A stretch of 64,000 nt of DNA, from assembly GCF_002775205.1 (NCBI RefSeq), contig NC_036456.1:8025463-8089462 (forward strand), given 5' to 3'. The notes under the pieces are model-generated. The model saw only the letters and a program-made list of their open reading frames with translations, had not been told where the DNA came from and did no database searches. Positions 27,901-38,702 of the stretch are shown here, in pieces; the stretch's first letter is position 1, and the number at the start of each line of letters is the position of its first letter. The translations under genes and the position numbers were made by a program. The DNA comes from Xiphophorus maculatus (lineage: Eukaryota > Chordata > Actinopteri > Cyprinodontiformes > Poeciliidae).

Positions 27901-30900
27901 TGCTCCGTAATTTCACGGACAATACGACTTCCTCAGCTGTGTGATTAACTTCTCAGCTGATATCCATCGTCCCCATCTCTTTCCCCTTTTCCAAGGCCGC
28001 TGCCTGCATCAGTACTCTCAGCTGCGCCGCTCCGCCATGAAAGGAAGTTTGTTTCAATGACTCAATGTCTTTGTTCTAAAGACTTGGTGCTAAATGCTTC
28101 CCAGTGAGATTACAGGACGCCTCGCGCTCTGACATCAGCGGCAGCTGCACATTCTTCCAAAGCCGTCCCATGAATATTCTATGAGATTATTCTGCATCTT
28201 GACACAAGCCTCCCTCCTCACCCCCACCCCCCACCCCGTCGACGCCTACCGTTTTCCTTCCTTAGCCGAGAGATGAATTTCTTGGGAGGGATGACTCCGA
28301 CTTTTTTCTTCTGGGTGGCGATGCTGTTGAAAAGGTCGGCCAGGCAGGTGAGGAGGGACTCCTTCCTCCGAGGCTGCACCTGAGATCAACGGCACGAGTC
28401 ACAAAGGCTTCCGTAGCCTCCAATTGTGTCTTTAACATCAAACTGATATGTGCTTTAACATGGGTTGTAATCATTTGTTTTTGGGGTAAGTTGCACCTTA
28501 GAAAGTCTTGGTCAGTTTTGAAGCCAATCGTTTCATTTCTACCTTCTTTCATTTCCTGTCAGTAAGCAAACATTTTCATACTAGCGTCAGAGAAATACAT
28601 TGTATCTGGAAGGCATTTCACATTAATTTATAATTTAAAGGGACAGTATTATGTATGTTCCATGTTTTAGTGTGATAAAGTAACTATGTTACCTTCAGAA
28701 GAACTCAAATTCTAGGAATTTGGGTTTTTAATTTAATGCCTTGAAATTGGGCCTCTGTCTCTTTTAGAAACTCCTGCTCTTTCTGAAACTCCGCCTTCAG
28801 GAAGTCGACACAACATCGCTCCTCTATTAACCCTTTAAGAACATTTTTACCAGCGTTGCACTGAGAAGTAGATGGTATAACGAGCTTAGCAGATGTTAGG
28901 TTCCACCAGGTGTTTGCCATTTGCTGCTGGCTAGTCTGAAGGAGCTGGGGAGGGGCTAGGTCCATCCAGGCCCTTTTGCACAGCTGAAAGGTTGCCATGG
29001 AGATAAAAGGTTTTCTCAAAGATGCATGAGAGAATCAAGGCAACACTCCAGGTGTATTTTTGATGAGGGAATAACATTATAACATGACGTAAAGCTAAAA
29101 AAATCAGTTTTACAAAATAATGCCACTATTAAAACGATCTAACACAAGAACTGTGTGATTTTGACTGGGAAAGTGCTTCATTCCTCAAGCACTTTCCCTC
29201 AAATAGCTGAAATAGGAACAAATGCGTCTCGTCCAAGTACATCTTTCTGCTTATCAGCTGCACAGTTTCTGTATCTGCTGTTGTTATTTTGACCGCTATT
29301 TTGCGCCCCGTTTCCAGAAACTCGTCATAAAGCCTCCTGATATCAGTGATTTTTGGCCGCCTGCTGACAGCTGTGAGGGAAGCGTCTGAATCAAATCCAG
29401 GTGGCCACCGGTGTGTGAGTTCTGTTTTCGACACTCACCTTGTACGCCAGCACCTTCTCCCTGAACGGTCGGCAGAAATACAGAGCCTGCAGCACCGAGT
29501 TGCAGTAGCAGGTGTTGCCGAACTAGATGAGGCAAAAGAGGCAAAAGAACAAAGAGGCAGATGCGATTCTTTAGAGTGCGTATGTTTTATTAGCATCCAT
29601 TTAACACAAAGAAAGTACAACTGTCCAGGTTTGCTTTAATTTAAAGTCCGAATTATGAAAAAACAAAAATATATATATATATCAGAGCAGGCACGTCATT
29701 AGCTAGTAGTGCACTGTATCCAGATAAACTTACGTTGACCAATCCAAAGTAGTGTTCATTAACAGGAAACTGTTCCGGTCCAATCTCCTTTTCCAAGGCA
29801 GAGGCATTGGCGCCCTGAAGAAGTCGGGAGGAGAAAACAGCAGAATTAATGTTTTACTTAAACGTTTCTTGTCACAGCAAGAAAAAAAAAAAAAGTAACC
29901 ACAGACTGGTACGATTTTCCAGGATACAGTTTCCTAGACTTTTATTTGTTTCTGTTTTCGTTCTGCCCTGCTGGAATCAGCACTATTTTTAAAAACAGCT
30001 CATAAAACTCTATTTAGACCCGGGGTCTCAAACTCCAGTCCTCAAGGGCCGCTGTCCTGCAGTTTTTAGATGTGCCGCAAGTACAAAACGCTGGAATGAA
30101 ATGGCTTCATCCTTGTATAGATCAGTTCTCCCAGCCTTGCTAATGACCTAATTATCCTATTCAGGTGTGGTGCAGCAGAGGCACATCTAAAAGTTGCTGG
30201 ACAGCGGCCCTTGAGGACTGGAGTTTGAGACCCGTGATTTAGATGGTTTGCAAACTATAAAACAACACGTCATGGTCTGTTTTTAAATTCAGTTGACTTT
30301 TTTGAAACTATGGCCCAATAATTCGGGTCTATATTGATGTCCGATACTAAAACCGCCGTTAAAACCGATATTATATACATTTCAGTTGTCTTTTATCAAC
30401 GTGGAAAATACGACCACTGAACCACTGTTTAACTTCTTCAGTTAAGCAAACACATGACCAGCAACATGACTTTAAACATCGGTTGTTAATATCGGCTTAG
30501 TTTTACTTACTCCAATATGTTGAAAAATGACTAAAATCAGTCGATACCGATGTTAATGCCGACATATTGTGCAACCGTAGTGCTAAAATCATAAGAAGGT
30601 CTTCAACAATCATTTATAGCCAAAATATTCATAAAAACGAGGGGTGGCGATATGGTATTAAAGTTTTATCATGATATTTTGTGTCTGCATGACGCAGAAA
30701 TCAAAAGCTGCCTTTGAAAAACATTTGGAATACGCTAAAAAGTGTGATTTATATTGCTAAACTGCTCACAGAAACTGCATTTACTAAAACTTTCAGATTT
30801 ACTGACATGCTCATTGAAAAAAGACAGCAAAATTATCAATCCTGACAATACGGAGAGTTTTGGGCAATTTCAAGCATTATTAATTGGAATATATCATGAC

Positions 30901-33900
30901 AACGATAAATCTAAATTCTTATCACAATAACAAATGTATCACAATACATGATACGATAAATGCCCACCCACAAGGCATTTGATATATATATCAGAGCAGG
31001 CACGTCATTAGCTAGTAGTCCCAATATTTTCAATATTGGGACTTGAAAGCACTTTCAAGTCCCAATATAGATGTTTTCTTCAGCACTGTGAGATCATCTG
31101 ATATTTTCCTCCTATAATGACCACAAGAGAGACAGTCATCCAAGTGAAACCCCGTCAGTTAACACCAGGAGGAAGTAAAAAACCACAACCTACCAACCAG
31201 AAACACGAACGTTGCAGGTCCACTTAACTGGCAAACTGCGTAACTATAAGGTTACATGAGTAAGATACAGCATTTGCTCGTTTTCAATTGGTGAATATAT
31301 ATGTGAGGCAGTGACGTGCGGTCACAGGAGGCAGGTGAGGCCTAATGGAAAACTATAATGATAAAATAATTTATATTGCTATTTTCACCCTGTGGTTTGT
31401 ACTATAAAGTACCTATTTTTCATTTAGCTTAACCAATTCTGGTTATTTTTTCTTCAAAATCGCTGAATTTTCGCATTTGTCCATTCATATGCTCGCAAGC
31501 GCAGCTGGTGAGGCAGCAGCGAGCCGAGCCTCACCTGGGATTGATCAACCTCTCGCTAACTGCACTGGCTGCAATTTTATGAGAGCACTTTCCTCCTGTC
31601 TGTACGGCGCCAATAAAATGGTTAAAAAAACATTCAATATATAAACAGATTTTCCATAATTTATGTTATGTATATAACGTACAGTGTTTTTTGTAACCAA
31701 CTGTGTGTGTAATGTGTTTCGTGGGCTGAGAAGCGATCAGAAACGCCAGTGAACAGATTCGAGATGAGGCAGGCAGTTCTCCTGCCTCATGGCAGGGGGC
31801 GCTCATGATCCCAGACATTGTGACTCCACCACTGCAGAGTAAGAGACAGTAACAGCCAGCTAGAAATACAGTAAAGTGCAGCGATATATTTATAGTTTTC
31901 TCCTCTTACCACAGCAATCACTTATTAGTAATCGCAAAATAAACATTAAGCCTAAAACCGTACTACTGCGACAGGTTGAATGTTCTGCTCTTTGTGTGGG
32001 AAATATTTAAGTGTGTTTTTGTGGCGTTGTTGTCAGTTGCTATGGCAACGAGTCTGCGCGTAGCTGCGCTTCTACAGAGAGCGAGAAAGAAGTGGTTTTG
32101 AGTTGTACTTTAACGATTTTCCCCTTGGAGCACAGCATAAAATTAATAATACCTACATGTCCAAGTTTGATTGAGTTAACGGAAGAATAGCCTTTTTGCC
32201 CTCCAGCGTTGTCCGCATGCGCGAAATTTCCTTATGTAAACAATAACATGCCGGGGGGGGGTCTATATTTGTAAATCTGATGATGATTAAGTCAGTGCCT
32301 CACCAGCTATGAACCTCACCGCACGTCGCTGATGTGCGGAAATGAAATAGAAAGTTGAATCCGTTTGCAGACGCAACTCAAATGCTCCAGAATCTCCTTT
32401 AAAACTTGTCAGATCTTCCTCTTCGGCCATCTTTACTAACGCCAGTAGCCTGACCTGTGAGCCTCTTGTGATGTCATCAACCCAAAAATACACACAAAGC
32501 AGGATTAGCAGCCTTTTTTCCCCCCCCTCCTACAACCTACTTTTAAAAATTCTATATTTGGTGGAATCCGGTTGAGAAAATCCCTTCCTCACGATCAAGT
32601 TATTTTTATTAATGTGTTGGTAGACCGCTGATTGTCATACTTCCCTAAAACGCTTTTAGAAGCATCAGAAAAATCCTCACTATAGCACCTTAAAGTGAGG
32701 AAATTAATTTGTTGCTACAAGAGCACAAAACGTGACTTTACAGAGAAAGCAAGTAAATAAATAAAACTTTATGATCATTTCCAGGGTTTCCTCTACATGT
32801 AACTGATCGTGACGCACCGCTACAGCTACATAAAAGACGCCACCACTTCAAAATGAAATGCCACCACAACCTGGTTGCATGTTTCGCATATGAAATATAG
32901 CTCAACATATACACAGCTTACGTCTGTGCACTTATACCAACCATAATCAGAGTTTGGAATCAATTTAAACAGTATGAAACGTTAAAATGTGTATTATTTG
33001 TTTAAAAAAAAAAGAGAGAGACGTCAGCTCCTGGAAGCTGGCCACCGTGCGCTGCGCTACTTTCAGGAGTGAGGAAAAATTAGAGGCGACAGTCTGAAGT
33101 AGAGGGAGAGTTCAACCGGTGAAAGTTAATGTAGTTAATTAATATAGCTTGCCCTTAATGCATAATGGTTCAGATATATCTTACAATATAGAGCAAAAAC
33201 AGAAAACTAAATGTTTTACAAAAAGCTCTTTCAGGCGTATTTTGGTGGGAGCAGAGACACAGAAACAAAGGACAACGATGACAGCAGTAGTGATGATGAT
33301 GCAGCTTCTCCCCTCAGGGTGGGGGGGGGGGGGGGGGGTCGAGCTCAGCACCACATTGCAGTCCATGTAAAGTCAACAAGAGGCTAACAGCGGGTTGCTG
33401 TCTGGGCTGAGGTTATTTATCCAACAAACAGCGCCTCAGAACAGCCAAGAGGTTGTAAACAACAAGACACAGCGAACTAACTCTCTGATGTTTGAGAGGC
33501 AGAGGAGGGGGGGAAAAAAAAGGACCTGAAAACACACAAAGACATTAATTATTAACACCGTCATCGCCGGTTTAAAGTGACAGCTTGGAACCGAGTGTTA
33601 GAAATGAAAGTGAATAGAAGAATTATTCATAAGACGAATGCAATAAAAGGAAGTTAAATGAAAGCCGACGACAACGCCGGTTGCCTAAAAGTAAACATCT
33701 TTCCTCTATTAATATGCTATCCGAAGTTGCTCAGCTCAGCTTCAAACCATCTCCGGCGTGAGAACGAGTCCAACCCTCGACCGCTGGATGGTTGTCGTGG
33801 TGAGAGGTTGGTTTTTTTTCTTCTTTTTCCTTTCTTTTTTTTTTTTTCAAACCAACAGTGAGACGGAAATTTCAAGCTGCCTTGGACTTATAAATAACTG

Positions 33901-35968
33901 TTCCTTACCCCGACCTGCTCCTGCACACTGCTGGACAGGTGGCTGAAAAAGGCTTTGCTCTCACTTAAAGCAAAGAAAAATCCAGCTTTAAAGGAAGCTT
34001 CAAAACCACGACTAAATTTAAAGGTTTTTTTTATTTTTTATTTTTTACATTCTATATTCTTTCTTAACTCTGTGCTGCTATGGCAACATAAATGGCAACA
34101 TCTATGTACCATCAAAAAAAAAAAAAAAAGATAAATCATTTTTTAAAAACTAGCAATAATCAGTTTGCTCTTTCGTTTTAGCAGCATTAGGGCTAAATGT
34201 TGATGTTCTGTTTCCAATGAAAGAACAAAATCAGGGATTTTTACTCCAGAATATCATCTGGTGAAAACCTTCAATCTGCAGCAGCAGCAGCAGCATTTTT
34301 ACATTCCCTAAACGTGTGAGAGAGAGAAAAAAAAAAGTGAACCCAGCTCCACTTCCTCTGTTTCACCAGCCAATACGTATAGATTTAAGCATTAAAATAC
34401 GACAAAACTCACCCGCTAAACCAAACTCTTCTTTGAGCTCGATATGAGACCAGTTCTCGCGGTTCTGTTCTTGACAGAGGAACACAAACACACCAAAGCT
34501 CATATTGGGAAGTTAATTAGTCAGGCGATCTGTTTAAATAGCCAGCCTGCAGTCAGCAGCTTAACACATCTCCCACACTTTAGCTGAGCACTTGTAGGTT
34601 TACAAACAGCATAAGTTTAGCAGATAGTACTTTTTTTTTTTTTCTCCTACCGCTTAAAAGAAAGACAAATGATGCTGTTTGTGATAAAAACAAACATCTG
34701 CAGGCTTGAGCAGATATCAAATTTTAATACTCAAAAATTCATGCCTAATAAGGACTTAAAACAACTATTGTGTCCAAAGCAAAAACAATGGGTAGATAAC
34801 ATTCCTATAGCATAAATCATGTTGCACTGTTTTAGTATCAGTAGGCATAATAGCTGGCTTTTTGTTTTAAATGGAAATAATTAATCCAGTTATACATTTT
34901 TTTTGTGTGTATTATTCCAGGAGATCATGAAATGAGGGTTATGAGCATGTCCAGAAATGTCACACCACGAGTGAACATACAACAGAAAGTACTACCAAAG
35001 AGTTGAATATGTTCATTTTGTAGGTTTGGCAAAAAATAAAAAAGTAGCAGACCGTTTTTCAGCCAGCTCACTGGCTGTGTGCAGCAACAGGTAAGTATTG
35101 AAGCACAGAAATGCTACGACGAAAAGTTTTGTGTTTTTCTACGGCCGTTTCAGAGTATTTTAATGGGAGCTTTAGATTTAATAAACATGATTCTGTGGAG
35201 AAAGTGAGTGTCTGTGAGGAATGCGTTGCCTGCCATCCTGACTACAGAACCTCCACAGGGTCTTAGAAAACTTAACAATTGTTTCACTTTATTTTCACCG
35301 ATCAAAGCTCCCTGTTGTTGTTTTTTTTATTAAACTATTAGGAGTTTTACTGAGACATTCAGGTTCTATCCTGTGTCATTTGGTTTAAATTTCACCCTCT
35401 TCAGCTCAAAGCAGCATCAGCTGCCTTGAGGTGTTTACATCCTCTGAGTCTGCAGCGCAGCTGGTTTCTGTTATATTTCTGCTATTTGGGGGAAAGTACA
35501 ACCGTGTAAGCAGGAACTGTAAGTTTCGGGGTTTTTTTTATATCTAACAACAACTTCAGCCCAAAATAGAACTCCAAACGGCTAGCTGGCTAAGCTAGCC
35601 GTTTCCCGACCATCTAGTCAGTCCAACTAAGCACAACCCAGATGAAGCTGCTTACTAACTCTCTCTCTCACACACACACGGCCGGTGTGAGCACAACGCG
35701 ATCCCGTTAACTCTCCACACAGCGGCGTGTTCGGGCCCGGCAAGCCGCCCTGGCCCGAGCAACTTTCTGGGAACGCTGTGTGTTTTTATCATGTTGTTCT
35801 GTGAGGCTAACAAACAGGCTAGCAGCAGCAGGACAGCTAACCGTAAAACATGAGAGCAGGCAGGGTTCAGCAGACCGGGCAGCGAACGGTCCGCCGAACC
35901 GCCCGCTCTGCCCTCCTTACCATCGTACAAATCGAGGCGATCTTTCGGACTGTCATCAGTATTTCCAT
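16717..35968 (-). CDS. usp12: Ubiquitin carboxyl-terminal hydrolase 12
   Basis: Ten coding exons, in mRNA order: 35968-35921, 29814-29734, 29522-29439, 28379-28250, 26009-25741, 24616-24540, 24421-24338, 22980-22783, 21340-21262 and 16818-16717 (stop 16719-16717). All junctions keep frame and use GT-AG, giving 383 aa (human USP12 has 370). It is a cysteine deubiquitinase known to need WDR48/UAF1 and WDR20 for full activity. The Cys box [11 protein letters not shown] puts the nucleophile at Cys48. The His box NRGHYITIV gives His330, followed by FDDDIVE with the catalytic Asp. The zinc-finger pairs RCLNC and YYCEQC are present. Start [16 protein letters not shown] and end [11 protein letters not shown] favour USP12 over USP46. 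A Gly-rich insertion at about residues 158-179 explains the extra length. The first intron (29815-35920) is about 6.1 kb and carries several transposon copies. The gene is head-to-head with rasl11a. Confidence 0.97.
16819..21261 (-). other. Last intron of usp12
   Basis: A 4.4-kb intron between the FDDDIVE exon and the final coding exon. It has T-runs, a (CT)n tract near 20320 and AT-rich sequence. I recognise no coding exon, RNA gene or intact transposon in it. Confidence 0.7.
21924..21950. repeat. (TA)n microsatellite in usp12 intron
   Basis: Perfect TA repeat of about 26 bp. Confidence 0.8.
22560..22680. mobile_element. Fragment of the GGGACAGTATTATG MITE family
   Basis: TATTTTTGATGAG, ATAACATGA and the end TTACATAATACC match the right-hand part of the element at 28633-29132. 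Left part absent. In a usp12 intron. Confidence 0.6.
23205..23475 (+). mobile_element. Decayed Tc1-like transposase relic
   Basis: CAGCAGGACAACGACCCAAA encodes the QQDNDP signature found before the last catalytic residues of Tc1-like transposases. AGGTCAAAGCATATTCAT follows, and the block ends near GAATACTTTTACAAGGCAC, the usual 3' end of this repeat in fish. Frame is lost and no intact ORF remains. Confidence 0.7.
26085..26240 (+). mobile_element. Decayed Tc1-like transposase relic
   Basis: AGATGGAGCTAAATACAGGG and a frame reading [10 protein letters not shown] then a stop match the same transposase family as 23205-23475, with an internal deletion. It lies upstream of the usp12 exon at 25741-26009, in the intron. 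Confidence 0.7.
28633..29132. mobile_element. MITE with TTAAAGGGACAGTATTATG end
   Basis: The left end and the imperfect complement at the right (AATAATGCCACTATTAA) bound a 500-bp non-coding element that I recognise as a common percomorph repeat. Inside a usp12 intron. A 104-aa open frame on the - strand is incidental. Confidence 0.65.
30020..30236. mobile_element. Short hAT-like non-autonomous element, copy 1
   Basis: Inverted ends (GGGGTCTCAAACTCCAGTCC and complement) enclose 217 bp. Flanks ATTTAGAC (30012-30019) and ATTTAGAT (30237-30244) match at 7 of 8 positions, as expected for a hAT 8-bp target duplication. Related copy at 55369-55570. In usp12 intron 1. Confidence 0.8.
30310..30585. 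repeat. Probable decayed teleost repeat with TCGATACCGATG end
   Basis: Contains CCGATATTATATACATTT, TTAATATCGGCTTAG and ATACCGATGTTAATGCCGA followed by CATATTGTGCA, wording I associate with a high-copy fish repeat. Ends not firmly placed. Confidence 0.45.
30638..30974. mobile_element. MITE with GGGGTGGCGATATGGTAT end
   Basis: The left end GGGGTGGCGATATGGTAT and right end GATACGATAAATGCCCACCC are imperfect inverted repeats about 30 bp long, 337 bp in all. Non-coding; usp12 intron 1. Confidence 0.6.
31018..31068. repeat. Nested perfect palindromes in usp12 intron 1
   Basis: GTCCCAATATT (31018-31028) pairs with its complement at 31032-31042 around a 3-base loop. Independently, 31033-31049 and 31052-31068 are perfect 17-bp arms around CA. 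The two hairpins share an arm and are mutually exclusive. Confidence 0.85.
31309..32331. mobile_element. hAT-like element of about 1 kb, non-autonomous
   Basis: The left end CAGTGACGTGCGGT and right end ACCGCACGTCGCTG are inverted repeats. Flanking 8-mers ATGTGAGG (31301-31308) and ATGTGCGG (32332-32339) match at 7 of 8 positions. No transposase frame inside; the 68-aa - strand frame near 32290-32490 crosses the right end. In usp12 intron 1. Confidence 0.8.
33319..33338. repeat. Poly(G) run
   Basis: About 18 consecutive G after GGGT in usp12 intron 1. Length is likely to be polymorphic or assembly-sensitive. Confidence 0.85.
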
Positions 35969-36070
35969 CCGTGCGCCGCCATGTTGGACCGAACCCCGAT
36001 GTTAAAATGATCAGACCCGCTGCGGCTGCAGAGTTTCCGGGAGGGCGAGTCGAGCCTGCCTGCTGCCCCT
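35690..36070 (-). promoter_or_regulatory. usp12: CpG-rich promoter and first exon of usp12
   Basis: CpG density is visibly higher than in the surrounding AT-rich DNA, from 35690 across the first coding exon (35968-35921) to about 36070. No TATA box is evident, as expected of a housekeeping CpG promoter. The transcription start is inferred to lie at about 35990-36070. Confidence 0.6.
35956..35982 (-). other. Nine-codon upstream ORF overlapping the usp12 start
   Basis: An ATG at 35982-35980 on the usp12 strand starts the frame [12 protein letters not shown]. It is +1 relative to the main frame and ends 11 bases inside the usp12 coding region. Its context (A at -3, G at +4) is stronger than that of the main ATG at 35968 (C at -3). 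It functions only if transcription starts upstream of 35982. Confidence 0.5.
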
Positions 36071-36188
36071 ATCGGTACTGTCAAAGCGGAACAGAAGGGG
36101 ACGACAGCGAGAGCTTCCGGTATGACCTTTCAGAATAATTTAAAACATTACAACAAAACAAAAAGGCAAATTTTGTGTGTGTGTGTGT

Positions 36189-36203
36189 CGGGGGAGGGGG
36201 GAG

Positions 36204-36236
<33 letters not shown>
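36189..36236 (+). repeat. G-rich tract upstream of usp12
   Basis: G-runs broken by single A residues, ending in about 29 uninterrupted G, directly after a (GT)n stretch. It has G-quadruplex potential on the + strand, about 220-270 bp upstream of the usp12 ATG. Confidence 0.85.
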
Positions 36237-36237
<1 letters not shown>

Positions 36238-36389
36238 ATAACACATTCCATTCCACATTTCAAAGTTCACCAAACTTTACCGAAAATTGTCTGAAATCAA
36301 ATAATTTTAAAGGAATTAAGTGGGCGTGGCCAAACTGCTCCACAGCGCCCTCTAACGTGAGATAGGCCAAGTCGAACATAGTAGAGATC

Positions 36390-37140
36390 TGAAACCCAAA
36401 TAGTGAGAAGTTGTTGCGAAGTAGTGAAAGGTTGTTGCTAAATAGTGACACGCTGTTGCCAAAAATATTGTTGATCATTTGATGCTTTTGTTTAACCATA
36501 AAGAGGGCAAAAGCATCCCCCATTTTTACTGACGTTATTGTCAATTATTCTGGTCTTGTTCCATAGTATTGTGATGCTATTGCTCATTATTGAGACGCCA
36601 TTGCCAAATAGTGACACGCTGTTGCCAAAAGTATTGTTGATTATTTATTTACATTGCGAAGCCATTTGTTATGACTCTTGCCAAAATAGTGCAAAGTGGT
36701 TGCCAAGTAGTGACACACTGTTGGCAAACATGTTGTTGATTACTTATTTATTGATATTGTGACGCTGTAGCCAATTATTATGACATTGCATGATACTGCA
36801 ACGCCGTTACTGAATCGTGCAGTGCCGTTGCAGACTGTTGCAACATTGTTGCCAAATAGTGACATTTGGCAGCAGCATCTCATCTCAGGGCAAATAATCA
36901 ATTGCCTTGTTGTTGTGTTCACTTGTTCCTCTGATGAAGGCAGATTGAAATGTTCATCTCCATCAAGTTCGCACAATAAGGCTGAAAACTGAAATGTGAT
37001 CATCAGTATTTTATGTCTTTGCAAGCTTTTGTTTTTTTAAAAGAATTTTTCAGCACCATAGTGACCTTTATGTGTAGAATATTGCAATAATGCTGCCAAA
37101 TTGTGAGATGTTGTGGCCAAATGTTGACACGCCGTTATAG
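36390..37140 (+). repeat. Degenerate 21-bp minisatellite
   Basis: Variants of a unit near TTGCCAAATAGTGACACGCTG recur through the segment, for example at about 36440, 36610, 36695, 36850 and 37110, interspersed with TATTGTTGATTA blocks. The 21-bp unit equals seven codons, which explains the stretches of repetitive open frame on both strands; these are not treated as genes. Confidence 0.7.
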
Positions 37141-37486
37141 GCTGGTCCTGTGGTGACATCACAATTTAAATGTCTGTTTTAAAATAATTTTAAAAACTGC
37201 ACGTGTCTCTAAATAAACAAAAAGAATAATTTTATTTATTTATTTTTTTGCTTCATGCAGCAAACACAGTTTCAAAACCATAATGATCTTTGCTGTTTTA
37301 TTCTGAAAATACAAGCACAAAGTTTCCGCTTTAGTTGCTGGTTTTTTTTTTTTTTTTTTTTTGCTGTTGTAGTTTAGAGTTTCCTGCCGTCCACTCCCGG
37401 AGGTTGTGAGGGAGTGTCGCTGAACAACTACTTACTTGCTCATAAGTGTTGGTTCGGTTCTTACAGGGCGCCGGATTGGTGGCCAT

Positions 37487-37514
37487 ATCGTAATTAATGT
37501 TAATTAATTACGAT
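37487..37514. repeat. Perfect 11-bp-arm palindrome
   Basis: ATCGTAATTAA and TTAATTACGAT are separated by 6 bases. AT-rich, with homeodomain-type TAATTA cores; no further context. Confidence 0.8.
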
Positions 37515-37687
37515 CTGCTTCTCAAAGACCTTTGGTAGTTGTTTTAGGCAATAACAATAAGACAGTTTTATCTCAGCAGTTTCTAAAATACCTATATAAA
37601 TTCTTTCAAAAAAAACAACAACATTTTTTTTGCATGTTTTTAATATTATTTCATAGTACAATACTTATACTGAATTAGAAGATTCTA

Positions 37688-37737
<50 letters not shown>

Positions 37738-37775
37738 ATATCTATATATCTATATATCTATCTATATATCCATCT
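37688..37775 (+). repeat. (TCTA)n microsatellite
   Basis: About 12 perfect TCTA units, then an imperfect TCTATATA tail, between usp12 and rasl11a. Confidence 0.9.
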
Positions 37776-38025
37776 ATATATCTACTGGTTTTAATTGTTT
37801 TTCTACCATCTCACAATTTTTTTTCCTTTTAATAGACAAAATAATACAATTAAGCACACATATGAAATACAAAAGTATTATTTCTCTAAAACAGACATCG
37901 CAAGGTATACATCCAAACAAGCATTATCTGAAACAAAGAAAAGAAAATATTATGCCATTTATATAATATTTTTATAAAGAACACGAGTAAGATTTAGTTT
38001 GTTGTTGTTTTTTAAAATCTAGGTG

Positions 38026-38052
38026 CCCCCCCCCCCCCCCCCCCCGCCCCCC
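38026..38052 (+). repeat. Poly(C) run
   Basis: Twenty C, one G, six C. Together with the G-run at 36189-36236 it makes this intergenic region rich in homopolymer runs. Confidence 0.85.
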
Positions 38053-38211
38053 TTTACAATTGACATTGACGGACTTCCATACAGAAGTGTCCAGCTATAG
38101 AGAAAAAGTGATGAGCGCCAACTTAAAGAGTGATGGTTTAAAATCCCAATCCACGTCTTTGTTTAAACCTTTTCTTCACCCCCACTTGATTTAACGCCGG
38201 TGCTCTCATCG

Positions 38212-38220
38212 TTTATAAAG
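38212..38220 (+). promoter_or_regulatory. rasl11a: Possible TATA-like element of rasl11a
   Basis: TTTATAAAG lies about 600 bp before the start codon. If used, the 5' UTR would include the TTTC array at 38588-38702 and a few upstream ATGs. Weak evidence. Confidence 0.2.
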
Positions 38221-38587
38221 CATCAGGCTGAGAAGTCGGGCCGGATTCCCACCGGTCCCCCGGGAATATGTGAGGGGACGGATCAAAGTCTACATCCCTC
38301 CCTCTCATCACTCCTTCTGCTCTCTATCCACAGCCAGAGGCATCTGGAATCTCCGGGAACCGGATCGGTTTTTTTTTTTTTTTCCTTTTAGCTATTAAAG
38401 CATAAAAATGGACCAGTGACGCGTTTCAGGATGCCTCCATTGTGAAGCTGAAAGCCAGTTTTACCCCAGGAGAGAAAGACTTGGAAGAAATTGTGGCACA
38501 CTTGGCTAATAACTGGGAATTATTAGGGCAAACCAAAATTTTGCTGATCAGTTTCTAGCTGCTGCTCTTTGCGGAAAACAAGAGGGA

Positions 38588-38621
38588 TTTTTTCTTTCTT
38601 TCTTTCTTTCTTTCTTTCTTT

Positions 38622-38701
<80 letters not shown>

Positions 38702-38702
38702 T
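38588..38702 (+). repeat. (TTTC)n array just upstream of rasl11a
   Basis: About 28 TTTC units with one shift at 38620, ending about 120 bp before the rasl11a ATG. Complementary in sequence to the (GAAA)n array in intron 1. Confidence 0.92.

Noticed and set aside
28705..29019. 104-aa frame on the - strand in a usp12 intron
   Set aside because: Lies entirely within the MITE at 28633-29132.
32287..32493. 68-aa frame on the - strand
   Set aside because: Crosses the right end of the hAT-like element at 31309-32331; no transposase motif.
35655..36010. Open frames of 91 aa (-) and 76 aa (+) around usp12 exon 1
   Set aside because: They arise from the CpG-rich promoter; the - strand frame is out of frame with the MEILMTVRK exon.
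36260..37024. Several 60-94 aa frames on both strands between usp12 and rasl11a
   Set aside because: The 21-bp repeat period keeps frames open; no family similarity, and no plausible start or splice context.
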